This document shows positions 20,166 through 28,924 of a stretch of DNA of 64,000 nucleotides, piece after piece. This DNA comes from Paracoccus ravus (lineage in GTDB: Bacteria; Pseudomonadota; Alphaproteobacteria; Rhodobacterales; Rhodobacteraceae): contig NZ_SDEB01000012.1 in the NCBI RefSeq assembly GCF_004522175.1, forward strand, positions 57,805 through 121,804. Reading direction: 5' to 3'. Each line of letters opens with the position of its first letter. Positions within the stretch are counted from its first letter, which is position 1. Under the pieces are notes generated by a model, which saw only the letters and a list, made by a program, of their open reading frames with translations, did no database searches and had not been told where the DNA came from. A program made the translations under genes and the position numbers.

Positions 20166-20984
20166 ATGGGATTTCCCGGAACCTGGATGACGGAAAGCGA
20201 AAGCATGGTCTATCGCGTCGTCCCGAAATGCGCCTGCTCAACAATCGGCCAGATCATGTTTTATTCCGATCATGGGCGTTATTTCGACGGCGACATCCAT
20301 GATTCGACCAGCGGGCTGCACAAGTGGAATCAGGATGCCAGCCAGCGCGTGATCGAGGAGAAGGTCAAAAACCACGGCGCATTGACCTTTACCTGCGTGC
20401 GCAACCCCTATTCGCGCATCCTGTCGTCGTTCTTTGACAAGATCGCGGGCATCCAGCGCAACGGCAAGCGCTATCGCGGCAATCTCGTGCCGCAGCTGAT
20501 CCAGCGTTATGGCATTGATGTCGGCAGCCCCGAGAATGATTTCGATTTCGACCAGATCGCCAGTTTCAGGCGCTTTTTGCTCTTTGCCCGCGACACCATC
20601 CGCTGGCGTCGCCCGATGGAGCCCGACATCCACTGGTCGGCCATGTCCGGCCATATCGCCACCTTCATCGTGAATGGAGGGCGCTATGACCAGATTTTCT
20701 TCACCGAGAAATTCGACGAGGGGATGCAGAAGGTGCTGGACGCGGCACCGGTCACCCACAAGCTGAACCTGGCCGACGTCCCCAAGTTCAACGAATCGGA
20801 AGGTCACGGCCCGAAGCGCAAGCACAAGGTCAGCGACTATTTCGACGATCTGTCGCGCCATCTGGTCTGGGAGATCTACAAGAAGGATTTCCAGCTGTTC
20901 AAATATGACTTCGACGATCCCGACAACAAGTTCCCAAAATCGGCCGTCGATATCGAGGAAGTTCACGTCAAGCTGGGGCGCTAG
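20166..20984 (+). CDS. Carbohydrate-type sulfotransferase
   Basis: 272-aa protein of the sulfotransferase 2/carbohydrate sulfotransferase superfamily, transferring sulfate from PAPS to a glycan hydroxyl. The 5'-phosphosulfate loop is P20-K-C-A-C-S-T-I27 and the 3'-phosphate site is C-V-R79-N-P-Y-S-R with a Ser at about 87. There is no membrane anchor, unlike the animal Golgi enzymes. The ATG at 20166 has AAGGAA about 10 nt upstream; the frame is open further left but overlaps the divergent gene. Divergent pairing with a GT14-type enzyme supports a role in a sulfated exopolysaccharide or surface glycan. Confidence 0.82.
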   Translation: MGFPGTWMTESESMVYRVVPKCACSTIGQIMFYSDHGRYFDGDIHDSTSGLHKWNQDASQRVIEEKVKNHGALTFTCVRNPYSRILSSFFDKIAGIQRNGKRYRGNLVPQLIQRYGIDVGSPENDFDFDQIASFRRFLLFARDTIRWRRPMEPDIHWSAMSGHIATFIVNGGRYDQIFFTEKFDEGMQKVLDAAPVTHKLNLADVPKFNESEGHGPKRKHKVSDYFDDLSRHLVWEIYKKDFQLFKYDFDDPDNKFPKSAVDIEEVHVKLGR

Positions 20985-21037
20985 GGAGCCGGCGCGCGGG
21001 CTCGGCGGGGATTTTTTCGCCCCCGGCAAGTTCGGAC

Positions 21038-21065
21038 TTGCGCAATCACGCGAAATCGCTATTTT
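21038..21065 (+). promoter_or_regulatory. Putative promoter of rpmF-plsX-fabH
   Basis: TTGCGC and TATTTT separated by 16 nt, 166 nt upstream of rpmF in the only gap before that cluster. The match is moderate and was judged by eye. The 20985-21231 gap holds no gene that I can recognise. Confidence 0.4.
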
Positions 21066-21231
21066 GCCGCGTTCATTCGACCGGCGGGGGAGACCCAGAC
21101 CGAGCTCCCCTGCGTGAAACTTCGGATCGCGCCTTGCGGAAGACGCGTCATTGGCCTATGCCCCGCCCAGACCCGATATCAGAATCCGGGGCCGCCGTGA
21201 GGCCGCCCCCCGAACCACTTGAGGTTGTGAC

Positions 21232-21438
21232 ATGGCCGTCCCTCAGAACCGAGTTACCCGGTCCCGCCGCAACATGCGTCGCTCGCATGATGCACTGGTT
21301 GCCGGCAACCCGAACGAATGCTCGAACTGCGGCGAGCTGAAGCGCCCGCATCACGTCTGCCCGTCCTGCGGCCATTACGCCGACCGCGAGGTCGTGGCGC
21401 AGGCCAACGAAGTCGATCTGGACGACGACGCGGCCTGA
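21232..21438 (+). CDS. rpmF: 50S ribosomal protein L32
   Basis: Small ribosomal protein (68 aa) beginning [21 protein letters not shown], the family signature. A zinc-ribbon CSNC/CPSC pair lies near residues 30-47. The C-terminus is acidic (EVDLDDDAA), as in alphaproteobacteria. It heads the conserved cluster with plsX and fabH, coupling ribosome and membrane lipid synthesis. Confidence 0.98.
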   Translation: MAVPQNRVTRSRRNMRRSHDALVAGNPNECSNCGELKRPHHVCPSCGHYADREVVAQANEVDLDDDAA

Positions 21439-21455
21439 ACGGACCGACCGAGGAC

Positions 21456-22571
21456 ATGACTTCGGCGGATAATTCGGTCATCGCGCACGGCCCGGACTTC
21501 AAGGGCGGCGTGGTGATTTCCGTTGACGCGATGGGCGGCGACCGCGGCCCATCCGCTGTCGTCGCGGGGATTGCGCAAAGCGCCGAGAAAAATCCCGACA
21601 TCCGTTTCATCGTCCACGGCCCCAAGGCTGAACTCGATCGGCTGATCTCGCTGAAAAGCGGGCTGGCTCCGCGTTGCGACATTCGCGACGCGGCCGGAAT
21701 CGTCACGATGGAGGACAAGCCCAGCCAGGTGCTTCGCAAGGGCGAAGGCACCTCGATGTGGTCTGCCGTGGAATCGGTCCGCAAGGGCGAAGCGACCGTT
21801 GCCGTCTCTTGCGGCAATACCGGCGCGCTCATGGCGTTGTCGATGCTGCGTCTGCGCAAGCTGCCCGGCGTCAACCGTCCCGCCATCGCCTGCCTCTGGC
21901 CCTCGCGCAATCCGCAGGGTTTCAACGTCATGCTCGACGTCGGCGCCGATATCCGCGCCGATGCGCAAGACCTGTTGACCTATGCGCTCATGGGCGCATC
22001 CTATGCCCGCAACGGGCTTGGCCTTGCCCGTCCGCGGGTGGGGCTCTTGAACGTGGGCACCGAAGAGCACAAGGGCCGCGCCGAACTCAAGCAGGCGCAT
22101 GAGCTGATCGGCGAGAAGGCCGATGCCGGACAATTCGACTATGTCGGTTTCGTCGAAGGCGGCGATCTGCCCTCGGCGCGCGTCGATGTCATCGTGACCG
22201 ACGGCTTCACCGGCAATATCGCGCTGAAGACCGGCGAAGGCACCGCCAAGCTGGTCGGCGATTTCCTCAAGGAAGCCTTCGGCAATTCCATCATGTCGAA
22301 ATTCGCGGCGCTTTTGGCGATGACCTCGCTCAAGCGCCTGCAGAAGCGGATCGACCCGCGCCGCGTCAATGGCGGGGTCTTTCTGGGCCTGAACGGCATC
22401 GTGGTGAAATCCCACGGCTCGGCCGACGAGACCGGCGTATCCGCCGCGATCAAGCTTGCCTTCCAACTTGCGCAATCGGGCTTCCACGACCGCCTCGCGG
22501 CGCGCGTGGCGCAGTCGCTTGCGCCGGAATCTGCCGGCACGGCCGGCGCAATACACAAGGGGACGTCCTGA
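21456..22571 (+). CDS. plsX: Phosphate acyltransferase PlsX
   Basis: Peripheral membrane enzyme (371 aa) that converts acyl-ACP to acyl-phosphate, the donor for PlsY in phospholipid synthesis. The family segments VISVDAMGGDRGP, SCGNTGALMAL and VTDGFTGNIALKT are all present. The frame is open from 21318, but MTSADNSVIAHGP at 21456 gives the usual length and follows the rpmF stop by 17 nt. The stop overlaps the fabH start as TGATG. Confidence 0.96.
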   Translation: MTSADNSVIAHGPDFKGGVVISVDAMGGDRGPSAVVAGIAQSAEKNPDIRFIVHGPKAELDRLISLKSGLAPRCDIRDAAGIVTMEDKPSQVLRKGEGTSMWSAVESVRKGEATVAVSCGNTGALMALSMLRLRKLPGVNRPAIACLWPSRNPQGFNVMLDVGADIRADAQDLLTYALMGASYARNGLGLARPRVGLLNVGTEEHKGRAELKQAHELIGEKADAGQFDYVGFVEGGDLPSARVDVIVTDGFTGNIALKTGEGTAKLVGDFLKEAFGNSIMSKFAALLAMTSLKRLQKRIDPRRVNGGVFLGLNGIVVKSHGSADETGVSAAIKLAFQLAQSGFHDRLAARVAQSLAPESAGTAGAIHKGTS

Positions 22572-23542
22572 TGCGGCGTGCGGTAGTCCGGGGCACGGGT
22601 CATTACCTGCCCGAGCGCGTGGTCGAGAACAGCTGGTTCGAAGGCCGGGTCGAGACCTCTGATGAATGGATCCGCACCCGCACGGGCATCGAACGCCGCC
22701 ATTTCGCGGCCGAAGAGCAACGCACCAGCGATCTGGGCATCGCCGCCGCCCAAGCCGCGCTCGACAATGCCGGATTCACCGCCGATCAGATCGACGCGGT
22801 GATCGTGGCGACCTCGACGCCGGATTTCACCTTTCCCTCGGTTGCGACGATGATCCAGGCCGGGATCGGCATGACGCGGGGCTTTGCCTTTGACGTGCAG
22901 GCCGTCTGTGCCGGTTTCGTCTTTGCCCTGGCCAATGCCGATGCGATGATCCGCTCCGGTCAGGCCGAGCGCGTTCTGGTGATCGGGGCCGAAACCTTCA
23001 GCCGCATCATGGACTGGACCGATCGCGGCACCTGCGTGCTGTTCGGTGACGGGGCGGGCGCGCTGGTACTGGAAGCGGTCGAGGGCGAGGGCACGAGCGA
23101 TGATCGCGGCATTCTTGCCACCGATCTGAACAGCGACGGCAAATATCGCGAATTGCTATATGTCGATGGCGGCGTCGCCTCGACCGGCACGGCGGGCCAT
23201 CTTCGGATGCAAGGCAATCTCGTCTTCCGCCACGCGGTCGAGAAACTCGCCAATACCGCGCATCACGCGATCGACAAGGCCGGGCTGACGCCCGAAGATG
23301 TCGATTGGCTGGTCCCGCATCAGGCCAATCTGCGCATTATCGAGGCCACGGCCAAGCGCATGCAACTTCCGATGGAAAAAGTCGTGCTGACCGTTGCCGA
23401 TCACGGCAATACGTCGGCGGCCTCGATCCCGCTGGCGCTGTCGGTGGCGAATGGGCAAGGCAAGTTCCAGCCCGGTCAGGTCCTCGTTGCCGAGGCCATC
23501 GGCGGCGGCCTGGCCTGGGGTTCGGTGGTGCTGCGCTGGTAA
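22571..23542 (+). CDS. fabH: 3-oxoacyl-ACP synthase III
   Basis: Initiating condensing enzyme (323 aa) of type II fatty acid synthesis, joining acetyl-CoA (or another acyl-CoA) to malonyl-ACP. The catalytic triad is visible: Cys113 in DVQAVCAGF, His in PHQANLRI (near 250) and Asn in DHGNTSAAS (near 280). Translationally coupled to plsX by a 1-nt overlap. The stop lies directly against the stop of the convergent DksA-like gene. Confidence 0.97.
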   Translation: MRRAVVRGTGHYLPERVVENSWFEGRVETSDEWIRTRTGIERRHFAAEEQRTSDLGIAAAQAALDNAGFTADQIDAVIVATSTPDFTFPSVATMIQAGIGMTRGFAFDVQAVCAGFVFALANADAMIRSGQAERVLVIGAETFSRIMDWTDRGTCVLFGDGAGALVLEAVEGEGTSDDRGILATDLNSDGKYRELLYVDGGVASTGTAGHLRMQGNLVFRHAVEKLANTAHHAIDKAGLTPEDVDWLVPHQANLRIIEATAKRMQLPMEKVVLTVADHGNTSAASIPLALSVANGQGKFQPGQVLVAEAIGGGLAWGSVVLRW

Positions 23543-23818
23543 TCAGCGCAGCTGCGAATCCTTCGATCCACGACGGTTGATCCCGGCGCTTGGCCGGAAC
23601 CGCTTGTCGTGCTGCGACTGGCAGGTGACGCAAAGTCGCACGCCGGGGATCGCAACACGTCGCCGCGCGGGAATGTCTTCGCCGCATTCATCGCAAAATT
23701 CTGCGCTTTCCGCATCCGAGCGGCGGGCATTGCGTGCCCGCATCCGCTCGATCGCCTCTCGGGTCGAGACATCGATCTGGTCATTCACCGCATCGTCGCG
23801 CGTCCAGCCTCCGGCCAT
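23543..23818 (-). CDS. DksA/TraR-family C4 zinc-finger protein
   Basis: 91-aa protein with C42-D-E-C45 and C63-V-T-C66, the C4 zinc finger of the DksA/TraR family, and a short helical N-terminus. It is shorter than canonical DksA and lacks the long coiled coil with the Asp tip, so it is the small TraR/YbiI-like type that may bind the RNA polymerase secondary channel. The ATG at 23818 has AAGGAG upstream; a GTG one codon earlier is possible. Convergent with fabH. Confidence 0.88.
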   Translation of the reverse strand: MAGGWTRDDAVNDQIDVSTREAIERMRARNARRSDAESAEFCDECGEDIPARRRVAIPGVRLCVTCQSQHDKRFRPSAGINRRGSKDSQLR

Positions 23819-23969
23819 CACCCTTTCTCCTTGCGCTGCCCCTGTCCCGTCAATGATACCGCGCGAATATCCGGCGGGAAATCAATTCTCTGGAACCCGC
23901 AAGCCGCCGTGCTGGTTGACAGCAGTTAACAAAAAAATCATCCTTCGGAACATGAGCGAGGTTACCCCG

Positions 23970-24278
23970 ATGAGCGACTCCACCCTGACCCGCATGGACC
24001 TGGCCGAGGCCGTGTTCCGTGAGGTGGGCCTATCCCGCCACGAATCCGCCCAGCTGGTCGAAAGCGTTCTGAGCCATATCTCGGATGCGCTGGTGCGCGG
24101 CGAGCAGGTCAAGATTTCGTCCTTTGGCACCTTCTCGGTGCGCAGCAAGAACGAGCGCGTCGGTCGCAATCCCAAGACCGGCGAAGAAGTTCCGATCACG
24201 CCGCGGCGCGTGCTGTCCTTTCGTCCGTCACATCTGATGAAGGACCGGGTCGCCGCAGGCAACAAACCCGGTAGCTGA
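23970..24278 (+). CDS. ihfA: Integration host factor subunit alpha
   Basis: DNA-bending architectural protein (102 aa) that pairs with IhfB. The segments [27 protein letters not shown] and [11 protein letters not shown] (DNA-intercalating arm) are typical. The ATG at 23970 ([10 protein letters not shown]) matches the family start and has GAGG 8 nt upstream; an ATG at 23952 is also in frame and would add six residues. It lies in the standard fabH-ihfA-merR order. Confidence 0.95.
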   Translation: MSDSTLTRMDLAEAVFREVGLSRHESAQLVESVLSHISDALVRGEQVKISSFGTFSVRSKNERVGRNPKTGEEVPITPRRVLSFRPSHLMKDRVAAGNKPGS

Positions 24279-24823
24279 TGGACAAGTCCCCCGATGCGTT
24301 CAGGTCCATTGGTGAGGTGGCCCGTCTGGTCGGCGTCGCGCCCCATGTCCTGCGCTATTGGGAGACCCAGTTCACTCAGCTTTCCCCCGTCAAGCGCGGG
24401 GATGGTCGGCGCTATTACCGCCCCGATGACGTCCGCCTCGTCGCCGGCCTGTGTCAGGTCATGCGCGAGGAAGGGCTGAGCATACGCGGCGCCAAGCGCA
24501 TGATTTCAGCGGATCGCGGCCTGTCCCTGCGCCGCATCGGCGAGACACGGCTGGGCGATGCGATGGGTGAACATCTGAACCCTCGCGACGAGACCCCGAC
24601 ATTGCCGGCCGCTGCCGTCGAAAGCAGCACAGAGCCTCTGCCCCGAGCCGAATCGGGCCCGGTTTTCACACCGCCCGAGGCAGGTGCCGCACCCGATCCT
24701 TGGTTCGCCCGGCTGGCATCGCTCGCTGCGGCGCTGCGTCAGATGGAAGACACCGGCGCGGCCCCCGCCGAGGGCCTTGCGGCCTTGCATCTGCGGCTTG
24801 GCCGTGCCCTTGCAGCGGTTTGA
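24278..24823 (+). CDS. MerR-family transcriptional regulator
   Basis: 181-aa protein with an N-terminal MerR winged helix (about 10-78: SIGEVARLVGVAPHVLRYWE, GRRYYRPDDV). A variable Pro/Ala-rich C-terminal part lacks the Cys ligands of metal sensors. It starts in a TGATG overlap with ihfA, a pairing conserved in many alphaproteobacteria, so the two are cotranscribed. The effector and targets are not known. Confidence 0.9.
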   Translation: MDKSPDAFRSIGEVARLVGVAPHVLRYWETQFTQLSPVKRGDGRRYYRPDDVRLVAGLCQVMREEGLSIRGAKRMISADRGLSLRRIGETRLGDAMGEHLNPRDETPTLPAAAVESSTEPLPRAESGPVFTPPEAGAAPDPWFARLASLAAALRQMEDTGAAPAEGLAALHLRLGRALAAV

Positions 24824-24937
24824 AACCACGCGATTTTCGCCTTGGTGACCGGCGTCATCCCCCGATTGACTTAAATGGCATTTTTTCTGCCCTGCCCCCT
24901 TGCGCTCGACTCGCGCTTCCCTCTATATGCCCCTCGT

Positions 24938-25015
24938 CGGGCCGTGGCGCAGCCTGGTTAGCGCGTCCGTCTGGGGGGCGGAAGGCCGAGAGTTCGAATC
25001 TCTCCGGCCCGACCA
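24938..25015 (+). tRNA. tRNA-Pro (anticodon GGG)
   Basis: Full cloverleaf of 78 nt with encoded CCA: acceptor CGGGCCG/CGGCCCG, D-arm GCGC/GCGC, anticodon stem TCCGT/GCGGA with loop CTGGGGG, and T-arm GAGAG-TTCGAAT-CTCTC. The anticodon GGG reads CCC. A strong terminator follows 6 nt later. Confidence 0.97.
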
Positions 25016-25021
25016 TTCCGA

Positions 25022-25060
25022 AAACGCCCATCTCTTTCCAGAGATGGGCGTTTCCCCTTT
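25022..25060 (+). terminator. Intrinsic terminator after tRNA-Pro
   Basis: Perfect 14-bp inverted repeat (25022-25035 with 25040-25053, loop TTCC) ending in a pyrimidine-rich run. It separates the tRNA from the dCTP deaminase gene. Confidence 0.85.
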
Positions 25061-25077
25061 TCTAGAGGAATTTTTCC

Positions 25078-26151
25078 TTGAACGGTGTTCTGCCCGACCT
25101 TGCCCTGCGCCAGCTGATCGAGACGGGGGCCATTTCGGCCGAGCGTCCGATCCTCCCCGAACAGGTCCAACCCGCCAGCCTCGATCTGCGCCTTGGCACC
25201 ACGGCATGGCGTCTGCGCGCCTCCTTCCTTGCCGGGCGCGGCCGCAAGGTCAGCGAGCGCCTCGCCGATTTCGAGATGCATCGCATGGACCTGACCGAAG
25301 GCGCGGTGCTGGAGAAGGGCTGCGTCTATCTCGTGCCGCTGATGGAACGTCTGTCCCTGCCGATGGGCCTCGATGCCGTCGCCAATGCGAAAAGCTCGAC
25401 CGGGCGGCTGGACCTGCTGACCCGCCTTGTGACCGATGAGGGCACGGAATTTGACCGCCTGCCCGAGGGCTATGACGGCCCGATCTATGCCGAGATTTGC
25501 CCCCGCAGCTTCTCGGTCCTGGTGCGGCCCGGGATGCGGCTCAACCAACTGCGGCTGCGCGAGGGACAGGCCGTGCTGTCCGATGACGACCTGCGTGCCC
25601 TGCATGCCCGCGAGCCACTGGTCACAGACGAGGCGCTGATCGACGAGGGCCTGGGCTTCTCGGTCGATCTGCGGCCCGAGACCGGCGATCTGGTCGGCTA
25701 CCGCGCCCGACCGCATAGCGGGGTCATCGATCTCGACCGGATCGGGGCCTATCACGCCTCGGATTTCTGGGATGAATTGCGCACCCGCGAGGGGCAGCTG
25801 ATTCTCGATCCCGGCGCCTTCTATATCCTTGTCAGCCGCGAAGCGGTGGCAATCCCGCCCGATTACGCCGCCGAGATGGCCCCCTATCTCGCCATGGTCG
25901 GCGAGTTCCGGGTGCATTACGCGGGCTTCTTCGACCCCGGCTTCGGCCATGGTTCGGCGGGCCATGGCGCGCGCGGCGTGCTGGAAGTGCGCTGCCACGA
26001 GGCCCCCTTTGCGCTCGAACATGGGCAGGTCGTCGGCCGCCTCGTCTATGAACGCATGGCGGCGCGGCCCGAGCGGCTTTACGGCACGGGCATCGCCTCG
26101 AATTATCAGGGACAAGGCCTGAAACTGGCCAAGCAGTTCCGGACGGATTAA
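25078..26151 (+). CDS. dcd: dCTP deaminase, long two-domain form
   Basis: 357-aa protein of the dCTP deaminase/dUTPase superfamily, making dUTP for thymidylate synthesis. It is nearly twice the usual 190 aa. The N-terminal half has QPASLDLRLGT and NAKSSTGRLDLLTR, the deaminase core motifs. The second half repeats the fold (FSVDLRPETGDLVGYR, QLILDPGAFYIL, HGARGVLEVRCHE) in diverged form. Such long forms are common in alphaproteobacteria. The start is TTG at 25078 with AGAGGAA 8 nt upstream; no closer ATG fits. Confidence 0.9.
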   Translation: MNGVLPDLALRQLIETGAISAERPILPEQVQPASLDLRLGTTAWRLRASFLAGRGRKVSERLADFEMHRMDLTEGAVLEKGCVYLVPLMERLSLPMGLDAVANAKSSTGRLDLLTRLVTDEGTEFDRLPEGYDGPIYAEICPRSFSVLVRPGMRLNQLRLREGQAVLSDDDLRALHAREPLVTDEALIDEGLGFSVDLRPETGDLVGYRARPHSGVIDLDRIGAYHASDFWDELRTREGQLILDPGAFYILVSREAVAIPPDYAAEMAPYLAMVGEFRVHYAGFFDPGFGHGSAGHGARGVLEVRCHEAPFALEHGQVVGRLVYERMAARPERLYGTGIASNYQGQGLKLAKQFRTD

Positions 26152-26351
26152 CGCCCCAAGCGACGGGTGATGCGCGCCGCCTGACGGGCGCGCTTCACCA
26201 TCTGCCGCGCCGATTTCTCGCGCTGGCGCTGCTGCGCCGTCTGCTTGCCGCCGGTCGAGTTCATCTGGCGGATGCCCTTGTTGATCCCCCAATTCATCAG
26301 CCGGTTGGTCACCATGCGGCTCAGCATGTTGAAGAACTGGTTCAGGCTCAT
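26148..26351 (-). CDS. Small basic protein of unknown function
   Basis: 67-aa, strongly basic protein: MSLNQFFNMLSRMVTNRLMNWG, then an Arg/Lys/Gln-rich helix ending ITRRLGR. It follows scpB on the same strand with an 11-nt gap and has GGGAGTAAGAGC before its ATG. The stop overlaps that of the convergent dcd gene by a few bases. An amphipathic N-terminal helix and a basic tail could mean membrane or nucleic-acid association, but I recognise no family. Confidence 0.72.
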   Translation of the reverse strand: MSLNQFFNMLSRMVTNRLMNWGINKGIRQMNSTGGKQTAQQRQREKSARQMVKRARQAARITRRLGR

Positions 26352-26362
26352 GCTCTTACTCC

Positions 26363-27013
26363 CTATTCATCCTCGAAGAGTGCTTCGGGGACGGTGCTGG
26401 CGCTTTCTTCCTCTGGCTCATCCTCATCCATAAGCGGCAAGGGCGCGGCCTCGGCCGGAGGACGCGAATCAAGCAGCCCCGCCGCGCGCAACTCGGCCAG
26501 CCCCGGCAGATCGCGGGCCGATTCCAGCCCGAAATGATCGAGGAAGGTCTCGGTCACGACGAAAGTCACCGGGCGGCCCGGTGTCTGCCGCCGGCGGCCG
26601 ACCCGCACCCAATCCAATTCGATCAGGTGATCCAATGTGCCGCGGCTGACGGCGACGCCACGGATTTCCTCGATCTCGGTGCGGGTGACGGGCTGGTGAT
26701 AGGCGATGATCGCCAGGGTCTCGGTCGCGGCGCGCGACAACCCGCGATTCTCGACGGTGGATTCCTTCATCAGGAAGGCCAGATCCGGCGAGGTGCGGAA
26801 GGCCCAGCCCTCACCCATACGCGAAAGTTGTACGCCCCGTCCCTCGTAGCGGGCGCGCAGGCTTTCCAGCGCCTCGGTCACATTGCAGCCCTCGGGCAGG
26901 CGCGCGGCGATCTCGCGCAGGCCCAGCGGCTCGGCGCTGGCGAAAAGCACGGCCTCGATCATGCGCTCGGTGGCGGAAAGCGAAAGCGGGGCGAGGGTAT
27001 CGGGGGTCGTCAT
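26363..27013 (-). CDS. scpB: Segregation and condensation protein ScpB
   Basis: Winged-helix subunit (216 aa) of the SMC-ScpAB condensin that organises the chromosome. The signature region ATETLAIIAYHQPVTRTEIEEIRG is intact. The acidic C-terminal tail is rich in Glu and Asp. Its ATG overlaps the scpA stop by 4 nt, so the partner subunits are coupled. Confidence 0.95.
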   Translation of the reverse strand: MTTPDTLAPLSLSATERMIEAVLFASAEPLGLREIAARLPEGCNVTEALESLRARYEGRGVQLSRMGEGWAFRTSPDLAFLMKESTVENRGLSRAATETLAIIAYHQPVTRTEIEEIRGVAVSRGTLDHLIELDWVRVGRRRQTPGRPVTFVVTETFLDHFGLESARDLPGLAELRAAGLLDSRPPAEAAPLPLMDEDEPEEESASTVPEALFEDE

Positions 27014-27915
27014 TCTTTGCGCCTGCGGATGGTGATGGGGGCGAAGGTCTCGGTCTGGCGCAATTCGATCCGGCCCTGACGCGCCAGTTCCAGCGTTGCG
27101 GCAAAGGTCGCCGCCGTGGCCGAGCGCAGCCGCGAGGGATCGCCGTCCCAGCCCTCGGGCAGGAAGGTCGCGAGCATGGTCCAGTCTCCGGCATAGCCGA
27201 TCATGCCTCGGACACGCTCCAACGCCTGCTCCATGGTGAAGACATCCTTGCGGTCAAAGGCATAGGGCCGAAATTCCTCGCGGGTGCGCAGCCTTGCATA
27301 GGCCCGCATCAGGTCGATCAGGCTCGACCGCCATGCCACCTTGCGGTTGCGCGTGATGGCTTCCGGCGCGCCGCGCGCAAAGCGCTGATGCCCCAGCCGG
27401 TCGCGCGCCATGAGCCGCGCCGCGGCATCGCGCATGGCCTGAAGCCGTTCGAGTTGAAACGCCAGATGCGCGGCCATGTCCTCGGCCGAGGGGCCCTCGG
27501 TTTCGGGATCGGGCGGCAGCAGCAGGCGGGATTTCAGGAAGGCGAGCCATGCCGCCATGACAAGGTAATCTGCGGCCAACTCGATCCTGAGGGCCCGCGC
27601 TTGCTCGACAAAGGCCAGATACTGGTCGGCCAGATCCAGGACCGAGACCTGCATCAGATCCACCTTCTGCATCCGCGACAGCGTGAGCAAAAGGTCGAGC
27701 GGCCCCTCGAACCCTGAGACGTCCACGCGGAGCATCTCGTCGGCCTGCCGCTGGGCGACATCCCCGGTCACCTCCGGGGAGAGTTCCGGAGAAACCTCTG
27801 GGGAAACGTCGGCGGTGCCGAACGAGGCTTGCGTCTCGTCGGCGGCGACGGGTGTCAGATAGGGAACCTTGGTCATCGTCACTCGGGCCGGTTGGACCGG
27901 CCAAGAATCCTGCAT
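27010..27915 (-). CDS. scpA: Segregation and condensation protein ScpA
   Basis: Kleisin subunit (about 301 aa) bridging SMC heads. The core begins VSGFEGPLDLLLTLSRMQKVDL, the kleisin family signature, and continues with YLVMAAWLAFLKSRLLLP. The start is uncertain: the frame opens with TTG at 27945, ATG at 27915 gives the listed gene, and ATG at 27876 is another choice; none has a strong ribosome binding site. The N-terminal extension includes a short repeat, SPEVSPELSPEV, which would be unusual in a kleisin. nagZ ends 19 nt upstream. Confidence 0.92.
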   Translation of the reverse strand: MQDSWPVQPARVTMTKVPYLTPVAADETQASFGTADVSPEVSPELSPEVTGDVAQRQADEMLRVDVSGFEGPLDLLLTLSRMQKVDLMQVSVLDLADQYLAFVEQARALRIELAADYLVMAAWLAFLKSRLLLPPDPETEGPSAEDMAAHLAFQLERLQAMRDAAARLMARDRLGHQRFARGAPEAITRNRKVAWRSSLIDLMRAYARLRTREEFRPYAFDRKDVFTMEQALERVRGMIGYAGDWTMLATFLPEGWDGDPSRLRSATAATFAATLELARQGRIELRQTETFAPITIRRRKE

Positions 27916-27934
27916 GGGGGCCGGCAAGTCAATC

Positions 27935-28921
27935 TTATGCGGCAAGCCCGCCCAAGGCGCGCAGCTCGGCCCGCAATTCGGCGGTTTCGACCGGCTCGGC
28001 GGGGCGGCGCAGCGCGAGCGCCCGCGCGCCGCGGCGCAGGGTCTCGGCCGAGGCCGGGCCTGCGGCTGCGACGATGCCTTCCATCTGCGCCAGCGTCTCG
28101 TTGCAGGAGAGCACCAGATCGCATCCCGCCGCGATGGTGGCGGCGGCCCGCTCGGCAGGTGTCCCCGACAGCGCCTCCATGCCGATATCGTCCGACATCA
28201 GCAACCCGTCAAAGCCGATCCGTTGCCGGATAATGGCGATGACCGGGGCCGAGGCGGTGGCCGGGGCGTCATCAATGGCGGTAAAGCGGATATGCGCGGT
28301 CATCGCCATCGGCAGGTCCGAAAGCGCGCGGAAGGGCGCGAAATCGGTCCGGTCGAGTTCCTCGATCGTGGCCTCGACCACGGGCAGATCCTTGTGGCTG
28401 TCCACCCGCGCCCGGCCATGACCCGGCAGATGCTTGATGACCGGCAGCACGCCAGCCGCCAGCAGGGCGTCTGCGGCGATCCGGCCCAGTCGGATCACGC
28501 TTTCCGCATCCGTGCCAAGGCAACGATTGCGCAGGAAGGGATGGGTATCCGCGCGCGCGATATCAAGGACCGGCGCGCAATCCGCGTCCACCCCCATCTC
28601 GCGCAGTTCGCAGCCCATCAGGTGGTGATGCAGCCAGATCGCCCGCTCGCCATTCGCCGCCTGATCCAGCGGCGCGGGCCAGTCCGTCCAATGCGGGGCG
28701 CGCATCCGCTGGACCCGCCCCCCCTCTTGGTCGATCAGCACCGGAGCGTCCCGGCCAATCGCCTCGCGCAGATCCGAGGTCAGCCGGTGCAGACGCTCGG
28801 GCGTGTCGATATTGCGCCCGAACAAGATGAAGCCCCAAGGATCGGCGGCACGGAAAAAGGCCTTCTCATCGGCCGAAAGATCGGGACCGGCAATGCCGCC
28901 CAGAATCGTCGCATTGATCAT
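27935..28921 (-). CDS. nagZ: Beta-N-acetylhexosaminidase NagZ
   Basis: Cytoplasmic glycoside hydrolase family 3 enzyme (328 aa) that removes GlcNAc from anhydro-muropeptides in peptidoglycan recycling. Visible motifs are LIDQEGGRVQRM, KHLPGHGRARVDSHKD (the flexible His-Asp catalytic loop) and LLMSDDIGM with the Asp nucleophile. It lies between the SPOR protein (3-nt gap) and scpA, forming a likely operon of cell-wall and chromosome functions. Confidence 0.95.
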   Translation of the reverse strand: MINATILGGIAGPDLSADEKAFFRAADPWGFILFGRNIDTPERLHRLTSDLREAIGRDAPVLIDQEGGRVQRMRAPHWTDWPAPLDQAANGERAIWLHHHLMGCELREMGVDADCAPVLDIARADTHPFLRNRCLGTDAESVIRLGRIAADALLAAGVLPVIKHLPGHGRARVDSHKDLPVVEATIEELDRTDFAPFRALSDLPMAMTAHIRFTAIDDAPATASAPVIAIIRQRIGFDGLLMSDDIGMEALSGTPAERAAATIAAGCDLVLSCNETLAQMEGIVAAAGPASAETLRRGARALALRRPAEPVETAELRAELRALGGLAA

Positions 28922-28924
28922 GGA

